This document shows, in pieces, positions 37,045 to 46,930 of a stretch of 64,000 nt of DNA. The first letter of the stretch is position 1. Each line of letters begins with the position of its first letter. The stretch is from the NCBI RefSeq assembly GCF_042685745.1, contig NZ_JBHUNT010000001.1, forward strand, positions 1,798,001-1,862,000, written 5' to 3'. The notes below the pieces were generated by a model that did no database searches, was not told the DNA's origin, and saw nothing but the letters and a program-made list of their open reading frames with translations. The position numbers were made by a program, and so were the translations under genes. The DNA comes from Prauserella_A oleivorans. Its GTDB lineage: Bacteria; Actinomycetota; Actinomycetes; Mycobacteriales; Pseudonocardiaceae.

Positions 37045-38199
37045 GTGGACTTTCGGGAGACCGACGAGCAGCGCGCACTTCGCGAGGCGGTGTCCAAGCT
37101 CGCCGCCTCGTTCGGCCACGAGTACTTCGTGGAGCGGGCGAAGTCGGGCCAGAAGAGCACCGAACTCTGGCAGGCCGTGGGACGGCAGGGCTTTCTCGGG
37201 GTGAACATCGATGAGGCCCATGGCGGCGGCGGGGGTGGCGTCTACGAGCTGCAACTGGTGAGCGAGGAACTCGCCGCTGCGGGCTGTCCGCTGTTGATGA
37301 TGGTGGTCTCGCCGGCGATCTGCGGCACGATCATTCAGGCGCATGGCACGGACGAGCAGCGCAAGCGGTGGCTGCCCGGCATCGCCAGCGGTGAGACGAT
37401 CATGGCGTTCGCGATCACCGAGCCGGACGCCGGGTCGAATTCACACAACATTTCTACAGCGGCGACCCGGGACGGCGGCGACTACGTGCTGCGCGGAACC
37501 AAGTACTACATCTCGGGGGTGGACGAGGCGGAGGCCGTCCTGGTGGTGACCCGCACGGGTACCGACGCGTCCGGACGTGGCAGGCTCAGTCTGCTGATCG
37601 TGCCGACCGACGCGCCGGGGCTGGAGCGAACCGCGATCCCGGTGGAGGTCACCGCGCCGGAGACGCAGTTCACGTTGTTCTTCGACGATGTGCGGGTGCC
37701 TGCGGAGAACCTGATCGGCGTTGAGGGGGAAGGCCTCAAGCAGGTGTTCATGGGGCTGAACCCGGAGCGGATCATGGGTGCGGCGCTGGCGAACGGGATC
37801 GCGCGCTATGGCCTGACCAAGGCGTCCGAGTACGCCCGCGAGCGGAATGTGTGGGGGGTGCCGATCGGGTCGCACCAGGGCGTTGCCCACCCGCTGGCGA
37901 ACGCCAAGATCCAGGTCGAGCTGGCTCGGCTGATGACCCGGCAGGCCGCCTGGTTGCACGACGAGGGCGACCCCGCGTCTGGTGAGGCGGCGAACATGGC
38001 GAAGTACGCCGCCGCTGAGGCCGGATTGACGGCGCTGGACCAGGCGATTCAGACCCACGGCGGCAACGGGATGTCCACCGAGTACGGGCTGGCCACGTTG
38101 TGGGGGCCGTTGCGGTTGATGCGGACCGCGCCGATCAGCCGGGAGATGATCCTCAACTACGTGGCCCAGCACGGTCTGGGCCTGCCGAAGTCGTACTGA
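37045..38199 (+). CDS. Acyl-CoA dehydrogenase
   Basis: The protein is 384 aa from the GTG preceded by GGAGGAGA; a longer start at 37009 would add an Arg-rich extension. FAD-dependent alpha,beta-dehydrogenation of an acyl-CoA is expected. Signature blocks are 'MAFAITEPDAGSNSHN' (FAD/substrate loop), 'LFFDDVRVPAENLIG', 'GVPIGSHQGVAHPLAN' and 'QTHGGNGMSTEYGL'. It is first in a run of at least five tightly spaced genes, 33 bp before the carboxylase beta subunit. In carboxylation pathways for branched acyl-CoAs the dehydrogenase makes the enoyl-CoA that is then carboxylated. Confidence 0.93.
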   Translation: MDFRETDEQRALREAVSKLAASFGHEYFVERAKSGQKSTELWQAVGRQGFLGVNIDEAHGGGGGGVYELQLVSEELAAAGCPLLMMVVSPAICGTIIQAHGTDEQRKRWLPGIASGETIMAFAITEPDAGSNSHNISTAATRDGGDYVLRGTKYYISGVDEAEAVLVVTRTGTDASGRGRLSLLIVPTDAPGLERTAIPVEVTAPETQFTLFFDDVRVPAENLIGVEGEGLKQVFMGLNPERIMGAALANGIARYGLTKASEYARERNVWGVPIGSHQGVAHPLANAKIQVELARLMTRQAAWLHDEGDPASGEAANMAKYAAAEAGLTALDQAIQTHGGNGMSTEYGLATLWGPLRLMRTAPISREMILNYVAQHGLGLPKSY

Positions 38200-38232
38200 C
38201 CGGCGCGGACGCGATCGAAAGCGGGAAGAAGC

Positions 38233-39831
38233 ATGCCGGTGCTGAAATCAACGCTCGACACGGCCAGCGAGACCTACCTGCTCAACCGGAAGGCCAATCT
38301 CGCCGCGCTGGCCGAACTCGACGAGCAGCTGGAGATCGTTCGTGCGGGAGGCGGCCCGAAGTACCTCGAGCGGCATCGCAAGCGGGGACGGTTGCCGGTG
38401 CGGGAGCGGATCGAGCTACTGGTTGACCGCGACGCGCCGTTTCTCGAGTTGTCGCCGCTGGCCGCGTGGGGCACCGACTTCCTGGTGGGCGCCAGCGTGG
38501 TCACCGGCGTCGGCGTCGTCTCGGACGTCGAATGTATGATCATCGCCCACGACCCGACGGTGCGCGGCGGGGCGATGAACCCGTACTCGCTGCGCAAGAC
38601 GCTCCGAGCGCTGGAGATCGCGCGCCGCAACCGGTTGCCGGTGATCAATCTGGTCGAGTCCGGGGGTGCCGACCTGCCGACGCAGGCCGAGCTGTTCGTC
38701 CCCGCAGGCAAGATCTTCCACGACCTCACCGAGCTGTCCGCGATGGGGGTGCCGACCGTCGCGCTGGTGTTCGGCAACTCCACCGCCGGTGGGGCGTACG
38801 TGCCGGGCATGTGTGACTATGCTGTGCTGGTCGATCGCCAGGCGAAGGTGTTTCTCGGTGGGCCGCCGCTGGTGAAGATGGCCACCGGGGAGGAGGCCGA
38901 CGACGAGGAGCTCGGTGGGGCGGACATGCACGCGCGGGTGTCCGGGCTGGCGGATCATTTCGCCGTGGACGAGCTGGACTGTATCCGGATCGGCAGGCAG
39001 ATAGTGGCCGAGACCAACTGGCGCAAGCTGGGGCCGCCGCCGACGGAGCTGCCTGATGAGCCGCGCTACGACCCGGAGGAGCTGCTTGGTGTCGCCTCGG
39101 CCGACTTCCGGGTGCCGTTCGACCCTCGGGAGGTCCTGGCCAGGGTTGTGGATGGTTCCCGGTTCGGGGAGTACAAGGCGCGCTATGGCACCAGCCTGGT
39201 CACCGGGTGGGCCTCGATCCACGGTTATCCGGTCGGGGTCCTGGCCAACGCGCGCGGCGTGCTGTTCTCCGAGGAGTCCGAGAAGGCCAGCGAGTTCATC
39301 CTGCTGGCGAACCAGTCCAGCACTCCGTTGATCTTCCTGCAGAACACCACTGGCTACATGGTCGGCACCCGGTACGAGCAGGGGGGGATCATCAAGGACG
39401 GCGCCAAGATGATCAACGCGGTGACCAACAGTACGGTCCCGCACATCACGATTAACATCGGGGCGTCGTTCGGAGCGGGCAACTACGGCATGTCGGGCCG
39501 TGCCTACGATCCCCGGTTTGTCTTCAGCTGGATCAACGCCAAGTGCGCGGTGATGGGGCCGCAGCAACTGGCGGGCGTGCTCTCGATCGTGGGCCGTCAG
39601 GCCGCCGAAGCCGCGGGCAAGCCGTTCGACGTCGAGGCCGACGAGAAGCAGCGGCGCGCCATCGAGGCGCAGATCGAGCGCGAGTCGCATGCCTTCTTCA
39701 TGTCCGCCCGGCTCTACGACGACGGGGTGATCGACCCGCGGCAGACCCGCACGGTGCTGGGTATCGCGTTGTCCGCGGCGCATTCCCAGGAGGTGGCGGG
39801 ACGGCGCGGTTTCGGCGTGTTCCGGATGTGA
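38233..39831 (+). CDS. Acyl-CoA carboxylase, carboxyltransferase (beta) subunit
   Basis: The protein is 532 aa with two crotonase-fold halves. The N-terminal half has 'RHRKRGRLPVRERIELLVD', 'ESGGADLPTQAELF' and 'GNSTAGGAYVPGM'. The C-terminal half has 'LQNTTGYMVGTRYEQGGI', 'GASFGAGNYGMSGRAYDPRF' and 'GPQQLAGVL'. Length and motifs place it with methylcrotonyl/geranyl-CoA-type carboxyltransferases rather than the propionyl-CoA type, a family-level judgement by eye. It transfers carboxyl from biotin to the acyl-CoA. Its stop overlaps the alpha subunit ATG (TGATG). Confidence 0.92.
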   Translation: MPVLKSTLDTASETYLLNRKANLAALAELDEQLEIVRAGGGPKYLERHRKRGRLPVRERIELLVDRDAPFLELSPLAAWGTDFLVGASVVTGVGVVSDVECMIIAHDPTVRGGAMNPYSLRKTLRALEIARRNRLPVINLVESGGADLPTQAELFVPAGKIFHDLTELSAMGVPTVALVFGNSTAGGAYVPGMCDYAVLVDRQAKVFLGGPPLVKMATGEEADDEELGGADMHARVSGLADHFAVDELDCIRIGRQIVAETNWRKLGPPPTELPDEPRYDPEELLGVASADFRVPFDPREVLARVVDGSRFGEYKARYGTSLVTGWASIHGYPVGVLANARGVLFSEESEKASEFILLANQSSTPLIFLQNTTGYMVGTRYEQGGIIKDGAKMINAVTNSTVPHITINIGASFGAGNYGMSGRAYDPRFVFSWINAKCAVMGPQQLAGVLSIVGRQAAEAAGKPFDVEADEKQRRAIEAQIERESHAFFMSARLYDDGVIDPRQTRTVLGIALSAAHSQEVAGRRGFGVFRM

Positions 39832-41837
39832 TGGAGTCGATGGTGTCCAGGATCAACAAGCTGCTGGTGGCCAACCGGGGTGAGATCGCCTCCCGGGTGA
39901 TGCGCACGGCCCGTGAGCTCGACATCGGCACGGTGGCGGTGTTCTCCGACGCGGACGCGCACGCCCCCTTCGTCGCGGAGGCCGATCAGTCCGTGCATCT
40001 GCCGGGCGTGGCGCCGGCCGACACGTATCTGCGTGCCGACCTGCTGCTGGACGCGGCCCGGCGGACCGGGGCGGACGCCGTTCATCCCGGCTATGGCTTC
40101 CTGTCGGAGAACGCGGGGTTCGCCAGAGCGTGCGAGGACGCGGGACTGGTGTTCGTCGGGCCGCCGCCGGCCGCGATCGAGGCGATGGGCTCGAAGACCG
40201 CGGCCAAGGAACTCATGGCCCACGCGGGTGTGCCGGTGCTGCCCGGAATCGTGATCGACGACGAGGAGGTCGACCCGCGCTCGCTCGAGGCTCAGGTGGC
40301 CGCCGAGATCGGGTTCCCCGTCCTGGTCAAGGCCGCTTACGGCGGTGGCGGCCGCGGCATGCGGGTGGTCGAGGCCAAAGCCGGGCTGGCCGACGCGGTC
40401 ACCTCCGCCAGGCGCGAGGCCGCCTCGGCGTTCGGCAACGCGACCGTGTTCCTCGAACGCTACGTCGACTCTCCCCGCCACGTCGAGGTGCAGATCTTCG
40501 GCGACCGGCACGGCACCGTGGTGGGCCTGTTCGAGCGCGAATGCTCCATCCAGCGGCGCTACCAGAAGATCCTCGAGGAGGCGCCGTCCCCCGCGGTCGA
40601 CGATCGGCTGCGCGCCGAACTGGGCCAGGCCGCCGTCGCCGCCGGCAAGGCGATCGGCTACGTCGGCGCCGGCACCGTCGAGTTCGTCCTCGATTCCAGC
40701 GGCCAGTTCTACTTCCTCGAGGTCAACACCCGGCTGCAGGTGGAGCATCCGGTGACCGAGCTGGTGACCGGACTGGACCTGGTGCGGCTGCAGCTCCTTG
40801 TCGCTGAGGGCGCGCCGTTGCCGCAGGAGGCGCTGGAGGCGACCATCTCCGGACACGCCGTGGAGGCCCGGCTGTACGCCGAGGACACCGCCGCCGGTTT
40901 CCTACCCGCCACCGGCACGCTGCACCGCTTCGACATTCCCCGCCTGCCCGGTGTCCGGGTCGACGCGGGCGTGGCGGACGGTTCCGTGGTGAGCCCGCAC
41001 TACGACCCCATGCTGGCGAAAGTGATCGCGCACGGCCGCACCCGAGACGAAGCGATCCGGACACTGGCCCGGACCCTCGCGGACAGCAGACTGCACGGTG
41101 TCGTCACCAATCGGGACCTGCTCGTCGGCATCCTGCGCGAGGACGAGTTCCGCTCGGGCGCGATCGACACTGGCTACCTGCGCAGGCACGACCCAGCCGA
41201 GTTGGAGCGCTCCGCGCGTGACCCGCAGGCAGTGTCGACGCATGCGCTCGCGGCGGCGCTGGCCGGACAGGCCGAGCGCAGGGCGAGGGCACGGGCGCTG
41301 GCCACCGTCCCGTCCGGCTGGCGCAACGTGGACAACGGCCCGCAGCGGGCGGCCTTCGTCGCCGACGGCGAGGACATCGACGTGACGTACCGGATTCGGG
41401 GCGGTGAGGTGACCGGGAGCGTGGCCGGGCAGGCGCTGGGTGCCGTCCACGCCTTCACGCTGGCGCCGGACGGAGTGGACATCGCCGTCGGCGGTACTCG
41501 GTGCGCGATGTCGGTGAGCCGCTACGGCGACGAAGCCTACGTCGACAGCGCGCTGGGCAGCACCCGGCTCACCGAGAAGGCCCGGTTCCCCGACCCCACC
41601 GCGGTCCGGGAACCGGGGTCGCTGCTCGCGCCGATGCCGGGGACGGTCGTACGCGTGGCGGCCAAGCTCGGGCAGGAGGTCACGGCCGGCACCCCGATCC
41701 TCGTGCTGGAGGCCATGAAGATGGAGCACACGGTGGCGGCCCCCCATGACGGCACGGTCGCCTCGGTGAACGTCGCGATGGGACAGGCCGTCGACACGGG
41801 CTCGGTGCTCGCGGTCGTCGAGGAACGGATGGACTGA
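39831..41837 (+). CDS. Acyl-CoA carboxylase alpha subunit (biotin carboxylase + biotin carrier)
   Basis: The protein is 668 aa. The biotin carboxylase domain runs from about 5 to 450 ('LLVANRGEIASRVMRTAREL', 'HPGYGFLSENAGFARACEDA', the ATP-grasp glycine loop 'YGGGGRGMRVV', and 'EVNTRLQVEHPVTELVTGLD'). A linker domain follows. The C-terminal biotinyl domain has the biotin-accepting K630 in 'LEAMKMEHTV'. ATP-dependent carboxylation of biotin feeds the beta subunit encoded just upstream. An alternative ATG three codons in is equally plausible. The next gene's ATG overlaps the stop. Confidence 0.94.
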   Translation: MESMVSRINKLLVANRGEIASRVMRTARELDIGTVAVFSDADAHAPFVAEADQSVHLPGVAPADTYLRADLLLDAARRTGADAVHPGYGFLSENAGFARACEDAGLVFVGPPPAAIEAMGSKTAAKELMAHAGVPVLPGIVIDDEEVDPRSLEAQVAAEIGFPVLVKAAYGGGGRGMRVVEAKAGLADAVTSARREAASAFGNATVFLERYVDSPRHVEVQIFGDRHGTVVGLFERECSIQRRYQKILEEAPSPAVDDRLRAELGQAAVAAGKAIGYVGAGTVEFVLDSSGQFYFLEVNTRLQVEHPVTELVTGLDLVRLQLLVAEGAPLPQEALEATISGHAVEARLYAEDTAAGFLPATGTLHRFDIPRLPGVRVDAGVADGSVVSPHYDPMLAKVIAHGRTRDEAIRTLARTLADSRLHGVVTNRDLLVGILREDEFRSGAIDTGYLRRHDPAELERSARDPQAVSTHALAAALAGQAERRARARALATVPSGWRNVDNGPQRAAFVADGEDIDVTYRIRGGEVTGSVAGQALGAVHAFTLAPDGVDIAVGGTRCAMSVSRYGDEAYVDSALGSTRLTEKARFPDPTAVREPGSLLAPMPGTVVRVAAKLGQEVTAGTPILVLEAMKMEHTVAAPHDGTVASVNVAMGQAVDTGSVLAVVEERMD

Positions 41838-42649
41838 TGGTCGCCTTCGCCGAGTTGCTCGCCGACCTCCAGACCGAAACCCGAGTGGTCGAGGACATGC
41901 TGACCGGGCTGAGCCCCGCCACCTGGGACGCGCCGACCCCAGCGCCCGGGTGGGCGATCCGCGACCAGGTCAGCCATCTGGCCTACTTCGACGAGGCGGC
42001 CACTCGGGCCGCAGTCGATCCCGACCGCTTCCGCGCGGTGGAGGCCAAGCAGGTGTCGCGAAACCCGGCGTTCGCCGACGAGGTCGCCCAGCGGCATCGG
42101 GGGCTGCCGCCGGCGGAGCTGCTGACCTGGTTCCGCGACGCGCGCCGGCGCCTGGTCGACACGGCGTCCGGACTGGACCCGAAGCTGCGGGTGCCGTGGT
42201 ACGGGCCGGAGATGAGCCTCGCGTCCTCGATCATCGCCCGGCTGATGGAGACGTGGGCGCACGGCCAGGACATCGCCGACACCCTCGGCGTCGAGCGCGC
42301 CCCGACCGCGCGGTTGCGGCACGTCGCGCACCTCGGGGTGCGCACCTTCGGGTTCGTGTTCGGCCTGCACGGCAAGCCGGTCCCCGCCGACCCGGTCCGC
42401 GTCGAGCTGACCGGCCCGGACGGCGCGACCTGGACGTGGGGACCGCCGCGAGCGCGGGACACCGTGTCCGGGCCGGCGTTGGACTTCTGCCTCGTCGTGA
42501 CCCAACGGCGGCACGTCGCCGACACCGTCCTGAAGATCAGCGGGCCGGTGGCGGCCGAGTGGATGTCCGTCGCCCAGGCCTTCGCCGGCCCACCGGGACC
42601 GGGGCGTGCGCCAGGTGAGTTCGCCAGGAAGGAGAAGACGGTCCGATGA
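41837..42649 (+). CDS. TIGR03084-like DinB/maleylpyruvate-isomerase-fold protein
   Basis: The protein is 270 aa. The N-terminal helical bundle resembles the mycothiol-dependent maleylpyruvate isomerase/DinB fold ('PTPAPGWAIRDQVSHLAYFD', 'METWAHGQDIADTLG'). Likely metal-site histidines are in 'QVSHLAYF' and 'WAHGQD'. Proteins of this type recur in actinobacteria next to acyl-CoA carboxylase and AtuA-like genes; their reaction is unknown to me. The gene overlaps both neighbours (TGATG and ATGA), which argues for a shared pathway. Naming to the TIGR03084 group is by recognition of the sequence style. Confidence 0.75.
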   Translation: MVAFAELLADLQTETRVVEDMLTGLSPATWDAPTPAPGWAIRDQVSHLAYFDEAATRAAVDPDRFRAVEAKQVSRNPAFADEVAQRHRGLPPAELLTWFRDARRRLVDTASGLDPKLRVPWYGPEMSLASSIIARLMETWAHGQDIADTLGVERAPTARLRHVAHLGVRTFGFVFGLHGKPVPADPVRVELTGPDGATWTWGPPRARDTVSGPALDFCLVVTQRRHVADTVLKISGPVAAEWMSVAQAFAGPPGPGRAPGEFARKEKTVR

Positions 42650-44427
42650 CTTCCCGTCCGGTGCGGATTGGCAACTGTTCCGGCTTCTACGGCGACCGCG
42701 TCGCCGCGGCCAGGGAGATGGTCGACGGCGGCCCGGTCGACGTGCTCACCGGCGACTACCTGGCCGAGCTCACCATGTTGATCCTGTGGAAGGCCAAGCA
42801 GAAGGATCCCGGCGCCGGGTATGCCCAGACGTTTGTCACGCAGATGGAGCAGGTGCTGGGCACCTGCCTCGACCGCGGGATCCGGGTAGTGACCAACGCG
42901 GGCGGATTGAACCCGGCCGGCCTCGCCGAGCGGCTCACCGAGCTGGCCGAGCGCCTCGGACTGTCACCGCGGATCGCCTATATCGAGGGCGACGACCTCA
43001 CGAACAGGATCGACGACCTCCTCGACCAGGGGCACTCGCTGGCGCACCTGGACACCGGCAAGCCCCTCGCCGACGCCGGCGTCAAACCCGTCACGGCCAA
43101 CGCCTACCTGGGCGGCTGGGGTATCACCGAAGCCCTGGCCGCTGGCGCCGACATCGTCGTGTGCCCCCGGGTCACCGACGCCTCCCTGGTCACCGGCCCG
43201 GCCGCGTGGTGGCACGGCTGGGCCCGGACCGACTACGATGCCCTGGCTGGCGCGGTCGTCGCCGGGCACATCATCGAGTGCGGCCCCCAGGCGACCGGCG
43301 GCAACTACTCCTGGCCGCACGAGGTGACCGACCGCCGCTATCCCGGCTTCCCCATCGCCGAAATCGCCGCCGACGGGTCCAGCGTCATCACCAAGCATCC
43401 GAATACCGGAGGCATGGTGTCGGTGGGCACGGTCACCGCCCAGCTGCTATACGAGATTGCCGAACCCGCCTACCCCAACCCCGACGTGGTGGCACACTTC
43501 GACACCATCACCCTGACCCAACAGCAGCCCGACCGGGTCCGCGTGTCCGACGTGCGAGGCAGCGCGCCACCGGACACGGCGAAGGTCGCCATGAACTACG
43601 TCGGCGGCTACCGCAACACCATGACATTCGTCCTGACCGGCCTCGACATCGAGGACAAGGCCGCCTGGACCGAAGGACTGCTGTTCGACATCCTCGGCGG
43701 CAAGGACACCTTCGCCGAGACCGACGTGCGCCTGATGCGGTTCGACACCGACGATGCCCCGACCAACGAGCAGGCCACCGCCCACCTGCGGATCACCGTC
43801 AAGGACCCGGACGCACGCAAGGTCGGGCGGGCCTTCTCCGGCGCGGTCATGGAGGTCATCCTCGCCGGGCCCGCCGGGCTGCACACCACGACCCCACCCA
43901 CCGCCGAGAGCGCCTACGGCGTCTACTGGCCCGCCTTGATCCCCGCCGACCTGATCGAACAACGGGTCGTGCTCCCCGACGGCACGACCAGAACGATCGG
44001 CCGCGCCGAGCACGCCCCAGCCACCGGCCAGCCCGTCCCCCCACCCCATCCAGCCACGGTGGCAGTGCGGGCACCGACCCGGACAGTCCCACTGGGGCGG
44101 GTCTGCGCGGCGCGGTCAGGTGACAAGGGCGGCAACGCCAACGTCGGCGTATGGGTCCGCACCGACACCGCGTACGCCTGGCTACGCGACTACCTCACCG
44201 TCGACCGGCTGCGGACCCTGATCCCCGAGGCTTCGCCGCTGACCATCCACCGCCACGAGCTGCCGAACCTGCGGGCGCTGAACTTCGTGCTGGTCGGCCT
44301 GCTCGGCGAGGGCGTGGCCGCCTCGGTACGGCCCGACCCACAGGCGAAGGGGCTCGGCGAGTACCTGCGCTCCCGCCACGTGCCGATCCCCATCACCGTA
44401 CTCGAGGAGGACGCACCGCCGTGCTGA
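42646..44427 (+). CDS. AtuA-like acyclic terpene utilisation family protein (DUF1446)
   Basis: The protein is 593 aa. The large N-terminal domain (about 5-450) has the family blocks 'VRIGNCSGFYGDRVAAAREM', 'DVLTGDYLAELTMLIL', 'VVTNAGGLNPAGLAERL', 'GGWGITEALAAGADIVVCPR' and 'ALAGAVVAGHIIECGPQATG'. The C-terminal AtuA-like domain starts near 480 ('GRVCAARSGDKGGNANVGVW'). AtuA belongs to the citronellol/geraniol degradation cluster of Pseudomonas, together with geranyl-CoA carboxylase. Here it also sits beside a two-subunit carboxylase. Its exact reaction is not established to my knowledge. It overlaps the upstream gene by ATGA. Confidence 0.88.
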   Translation: MTSRPVRIGNCSGFYGDRVAAAREMVDGGPVDVLTGDYLAELTMLILWKAKQKDPGAGYAQTFVTQMEQVLGTCLDRGIRVVTNAGGLNPAGLAERLTELAERLGLSPRIAYIEGDDLTNRIDDLLDQGHSLAHLDTGKPLADAGVKPVTANAYLGGWGITEALAAGADIVVCPRVTDASLVTGPAAWWHGWARTDYDALAGAVVAGHIIECGPQATGGNYSWPHEVTDRRYPGFPIAEIAADGSSVITKHPNTGGMVSVGTVTAQLLYEIAEPAYPNPDVVAHFDTITLTQQQPDRVRVSDVRGSAPPDTAKVAMNYVGGYRNTMTFVLTGLDIEDKAAWTEGLLFDILGGKDTFAETDVRLMRFDTDDAPTNEQATAHLRITVKDPDARKVGRAFSGAVMEVILAGPAGLHTTTPPTAESAYGVYWPALIPADLIEQRVVLPDGTTRTIGRAEHAPATGQPVPPPHPATVAVRAPTRTVPLGRVCAARSGDKGGNANVGVWVRTDTAYAWLRDYLTVDRLRTLIPEASPLTIHRHELPNLRALNFVLVGLLGEGVAASVRPDPQAKGLGEYLRSRHVPIPITVLEEDAPPC

Positions 44428-44440
44428 CAGGAGGATGACC

Positions 44441-46109
44441 ATGTTGTCAGGTCCCATCGACGTGACCAGTCTTCGCGGCCGCCACGAAACCCAACGCTGG
44501 AACCGGGTCAGCGTCGGCGATCTGTGCGAGCGGCTGATCTGGAGCCGCCCCGACAAGGCGGCGGTGGTGGGCCGCGACGGAGCCTACGCCTATCCCGAGC
44601 ACCGCAGGCTGACCTACCGCGATGTCGACGAGCTGGCCAACCGGGTGGCGAACGCGCTCGCCGCGCAGGGCCTGCACGCGGGCGAGCGGGTGTCGCTGTT
44701 CTGCGAGAACTCGGTCGAGGCGCTGGTCACCAAGCTGGGCATCGCCAAGGCGGGCCTGGTGTGCGCGCCGGTCAACCCGTCGCTCGCACCAGACGTCGTC
44801 AGTTACCTCATCGAGCACGTCGAGGCCCGGTTCGCCTTCGTCGATGCCGAGTTCTGGCCGGTCGCCGAGGGCCCCGTCACCGCCGCCGGGCTGACCCCGA
44901 TCGTTCTCCCGATCGGCGGGAACGTGCCCGAGGGTGTGCTGAGCTGGACCTCCTTCCTCGACGGCGCGCCGGCCGACGAGCCCGACGTCGCGATCCACGG
45001 TGACGACATCTGGCAGATCCTGTCCACCTCGGGCACCACGTCCATGCCCAAGGGCGTGATGCTGTCACACCACTACAGCTACCTCGCCGCGTACAGCTTC
45101 GCGTTACCGTTCAGCCGCGGCCTGCGATTCGAGTCCGACCTGGTACTGGGCACGTTCCTGCCCATCGTCTACCACATCGGCGACCAACTGATGCTCTCGA
45201 CGTTCCTGACCGGTGGGACAATGGTGCTCGGCCGGCGTCCCGACGCCCAGCAGATCGCCGAAGCGATCACCCGCCGAGTCCGTCACAGCTCTGTGGGCTG
45301 GCTCGCCCGCGATGGTCAACGCACTGGTCGACGCGCTGTCGACCGACCCGGTCCGCTACGACGCTCGATCGCTGCGCGTGCTGGTCTACGGCTGGGCCGC
45401 GCTGCCGCCGGGCACTGTGGCCCAGCTCAAGCGGCTGTGCGGCGAGGAACTGCAGCCCATGGAGATCCTGGGGCAGACGGAGGCGATCGCGTGTCACCGC
45501 TTCTGGGTGGACCAGTGGCGGGACACCTTCCTGCGGACCGCGCCCGAACAGAACTACGTCGGACTCCCCAGCCCGCTGCTGGCCGCGAAGATCGTAGACG
45601 AACAGGGCCACGACTTGACGGACAAGCCAGGTACGCCCGGCGAGGTGGTCTACCGCTCGCCCGTAGTGACCGCCGGCTACTACCGCAACGAGGCGGCGAC
45701 CAAGGAAGCGTTCCAGGACGGCTGGTTCCACTCCGGGGACAGTTGCCGCGACGACGCCGACGGCCTGCGCGTCATGCTCGACCGGTACAAGGACATCGTC
45801 AAGACCGGCGGGGAGAACGTCTCCAGCCTGCGCGTCGAGTCGGTACTGCACCAACACCCCGCGGTGGCCAAGGCCGCAGTAGTCGGCCTGCCCCACGAGC
45901 GGTGGGGTGAGGCGGTGACCGCGTTCGTGGTGCCCACCGACGGCCAGACGGTCACCGAGGAGGAGGTCACCGAGTTCTGCCGCTCCCGTCTGGCCGGGTT
46001 CGAAACACCCAAACGAATCGTGGTCACCGACGCGTTGCCCGAAACCGTCGGCGGCAAGGTGCTCAAGTACAAGATCCGGGCCGAGCACCAGACCCTGTAC
46101 CACGGATGA
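44441..46109 (+). pseudogene. Acyl-CoA synthetase with a single frameshift
   Basis: The N-terminal frame (ATG 44441, six bases after AGGAGG; another ATG at 44435) runs through 'LSTSGTTSMPKGVMLSHHYS' (S195 on) to about 45275. The rest, 'ESVTALWAGSPAMVNALVDA' through 'GQTEAIACHRFW', 'DGWFHSGDSC', and the catalytic lysine in 'ETVGGKVLKYKIRAEHQ', lies in the next frame. One extra C in the CCCGCC stretch near 45272-45276 explains it. Everything else looks intact, so this is either a very recent inactivation or a sequencing error. Intact, it would be about 555 aa and activate the carboxylic acid feeding the operon. Confidence 0.85.
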
Positions 46110-46327
46110 CCTACCGGCGGGTACTAGTGAGTTGACATTAACCTAGAGGTATGGCACACATCATCGCGGCGCGCCGCGGCGCGTGGCAGAAGGGCGACTC
46201 CCGCCGGCGCAACGAGGTTGGCGAGCCAACGGCGTGTGATGTTGGCGATGCCGAGCCGGCGGGTTGTAAATGGCTGATAACGTCTTGCTTGTTCGGAGTC
46301 GAAACGGGCGTGCAGGGGAACGAGCGA

Positions 46328-46879
46328 ATGACCGGTGAAAGGGAAGATGGGCAGCGTTCGGGATCGGGCATTCCCACGGGGCCGCTGAGTGGCTTTCCCG
46401 CGGTGGGCGGCGGTTCGGCGTCACTGTGCGCTGGTTGTCGGCAGGCGGGGCGCTGCCGACTGGGAATCGAGGCGGTCGAAACGCGGGACGACGGTAGCGT
46501 GGTCGGGCGGTTTCGGCTGGGCGCCGAGCATGAGGGTGCCGGTGGCGTCGCGCATGGCGGGTCGGTCATGGCGGCCTTCGACGAGGTGTGCGGTGTGGTG
46601 CCGTGGTCCGCCTCCGTGCTCGCGGTCACGGCGGACATGCAGGTGTCGTTTCGCCGCCCGGTCCCCATCGAGCACGACCTCGACATCCGAGCGTGGTCGG
46701 AGAACCGAGACGAGCGCGGATGGTGGACCATTGCCGCGGAGCTGCTCCTGCCTGGGCCGAACATGGTCCTCGCGACCGCGCGGGGTCGTTTCGTCGAGCG
46801 CGATCCGGAACGTCACTACGCCCGCTTCCACCAGTGGCTGAGTGAGCGGACAGGTCGGACCAGCGATGCCCACGCCTGA
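46328..46879 (+). CDS. PaaI-type hot-dog thioesterase
   Basis: The protein is 183 aa from the ATG at 46328; a longer start at 46151 would add a segment without similarity. A hot-dog domain with the thioesterase signature 'GGVAHGGSVMAAFDEV' occupies about 75-165, and 'ADMQVSFRRPVPIEHDLDIR' is the following strand pair. An N-terminal Cys pair ('CAGCRQAGRCRLG') may bind a metal. These enzymes hydrolyse CoA thioesters and relieve stalled intermediates. A TTGACA at 46132-46137 upstream suggests its own promoter, separate from the carboxylase operon. Confidence 0.82.
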   Translation: MTGEREDGQRSGSGIPTGPLSGFPAVGGGSASLCAGCRQAGRCRLGIEAVETRDDGSVVGRFRLGAEHEGAGGVAHGGSVMAAFDEVCGVVPWSASVLAVTADMQVSFRRPVPIEHDLDIRAWSENRDERGWWTIAAELLLPGPNMVLATARGRFVERDPERHYARFHQWLSERTGRTSDAHA

Positions 46880-46930
46880 GCGCGTCCGGACCGTGACCGT
46901 CGGTTTCCCGAACTAGGAGGGTGAACGGAG

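Noticed and set aside
46132..46165. Full sigma-70 promoter before the thioesterase
   Set aside because: A TTGACA is present but no convincing -10 hexamer lies at 16-18 bases, so it is mentioned only as a possible -35 element.
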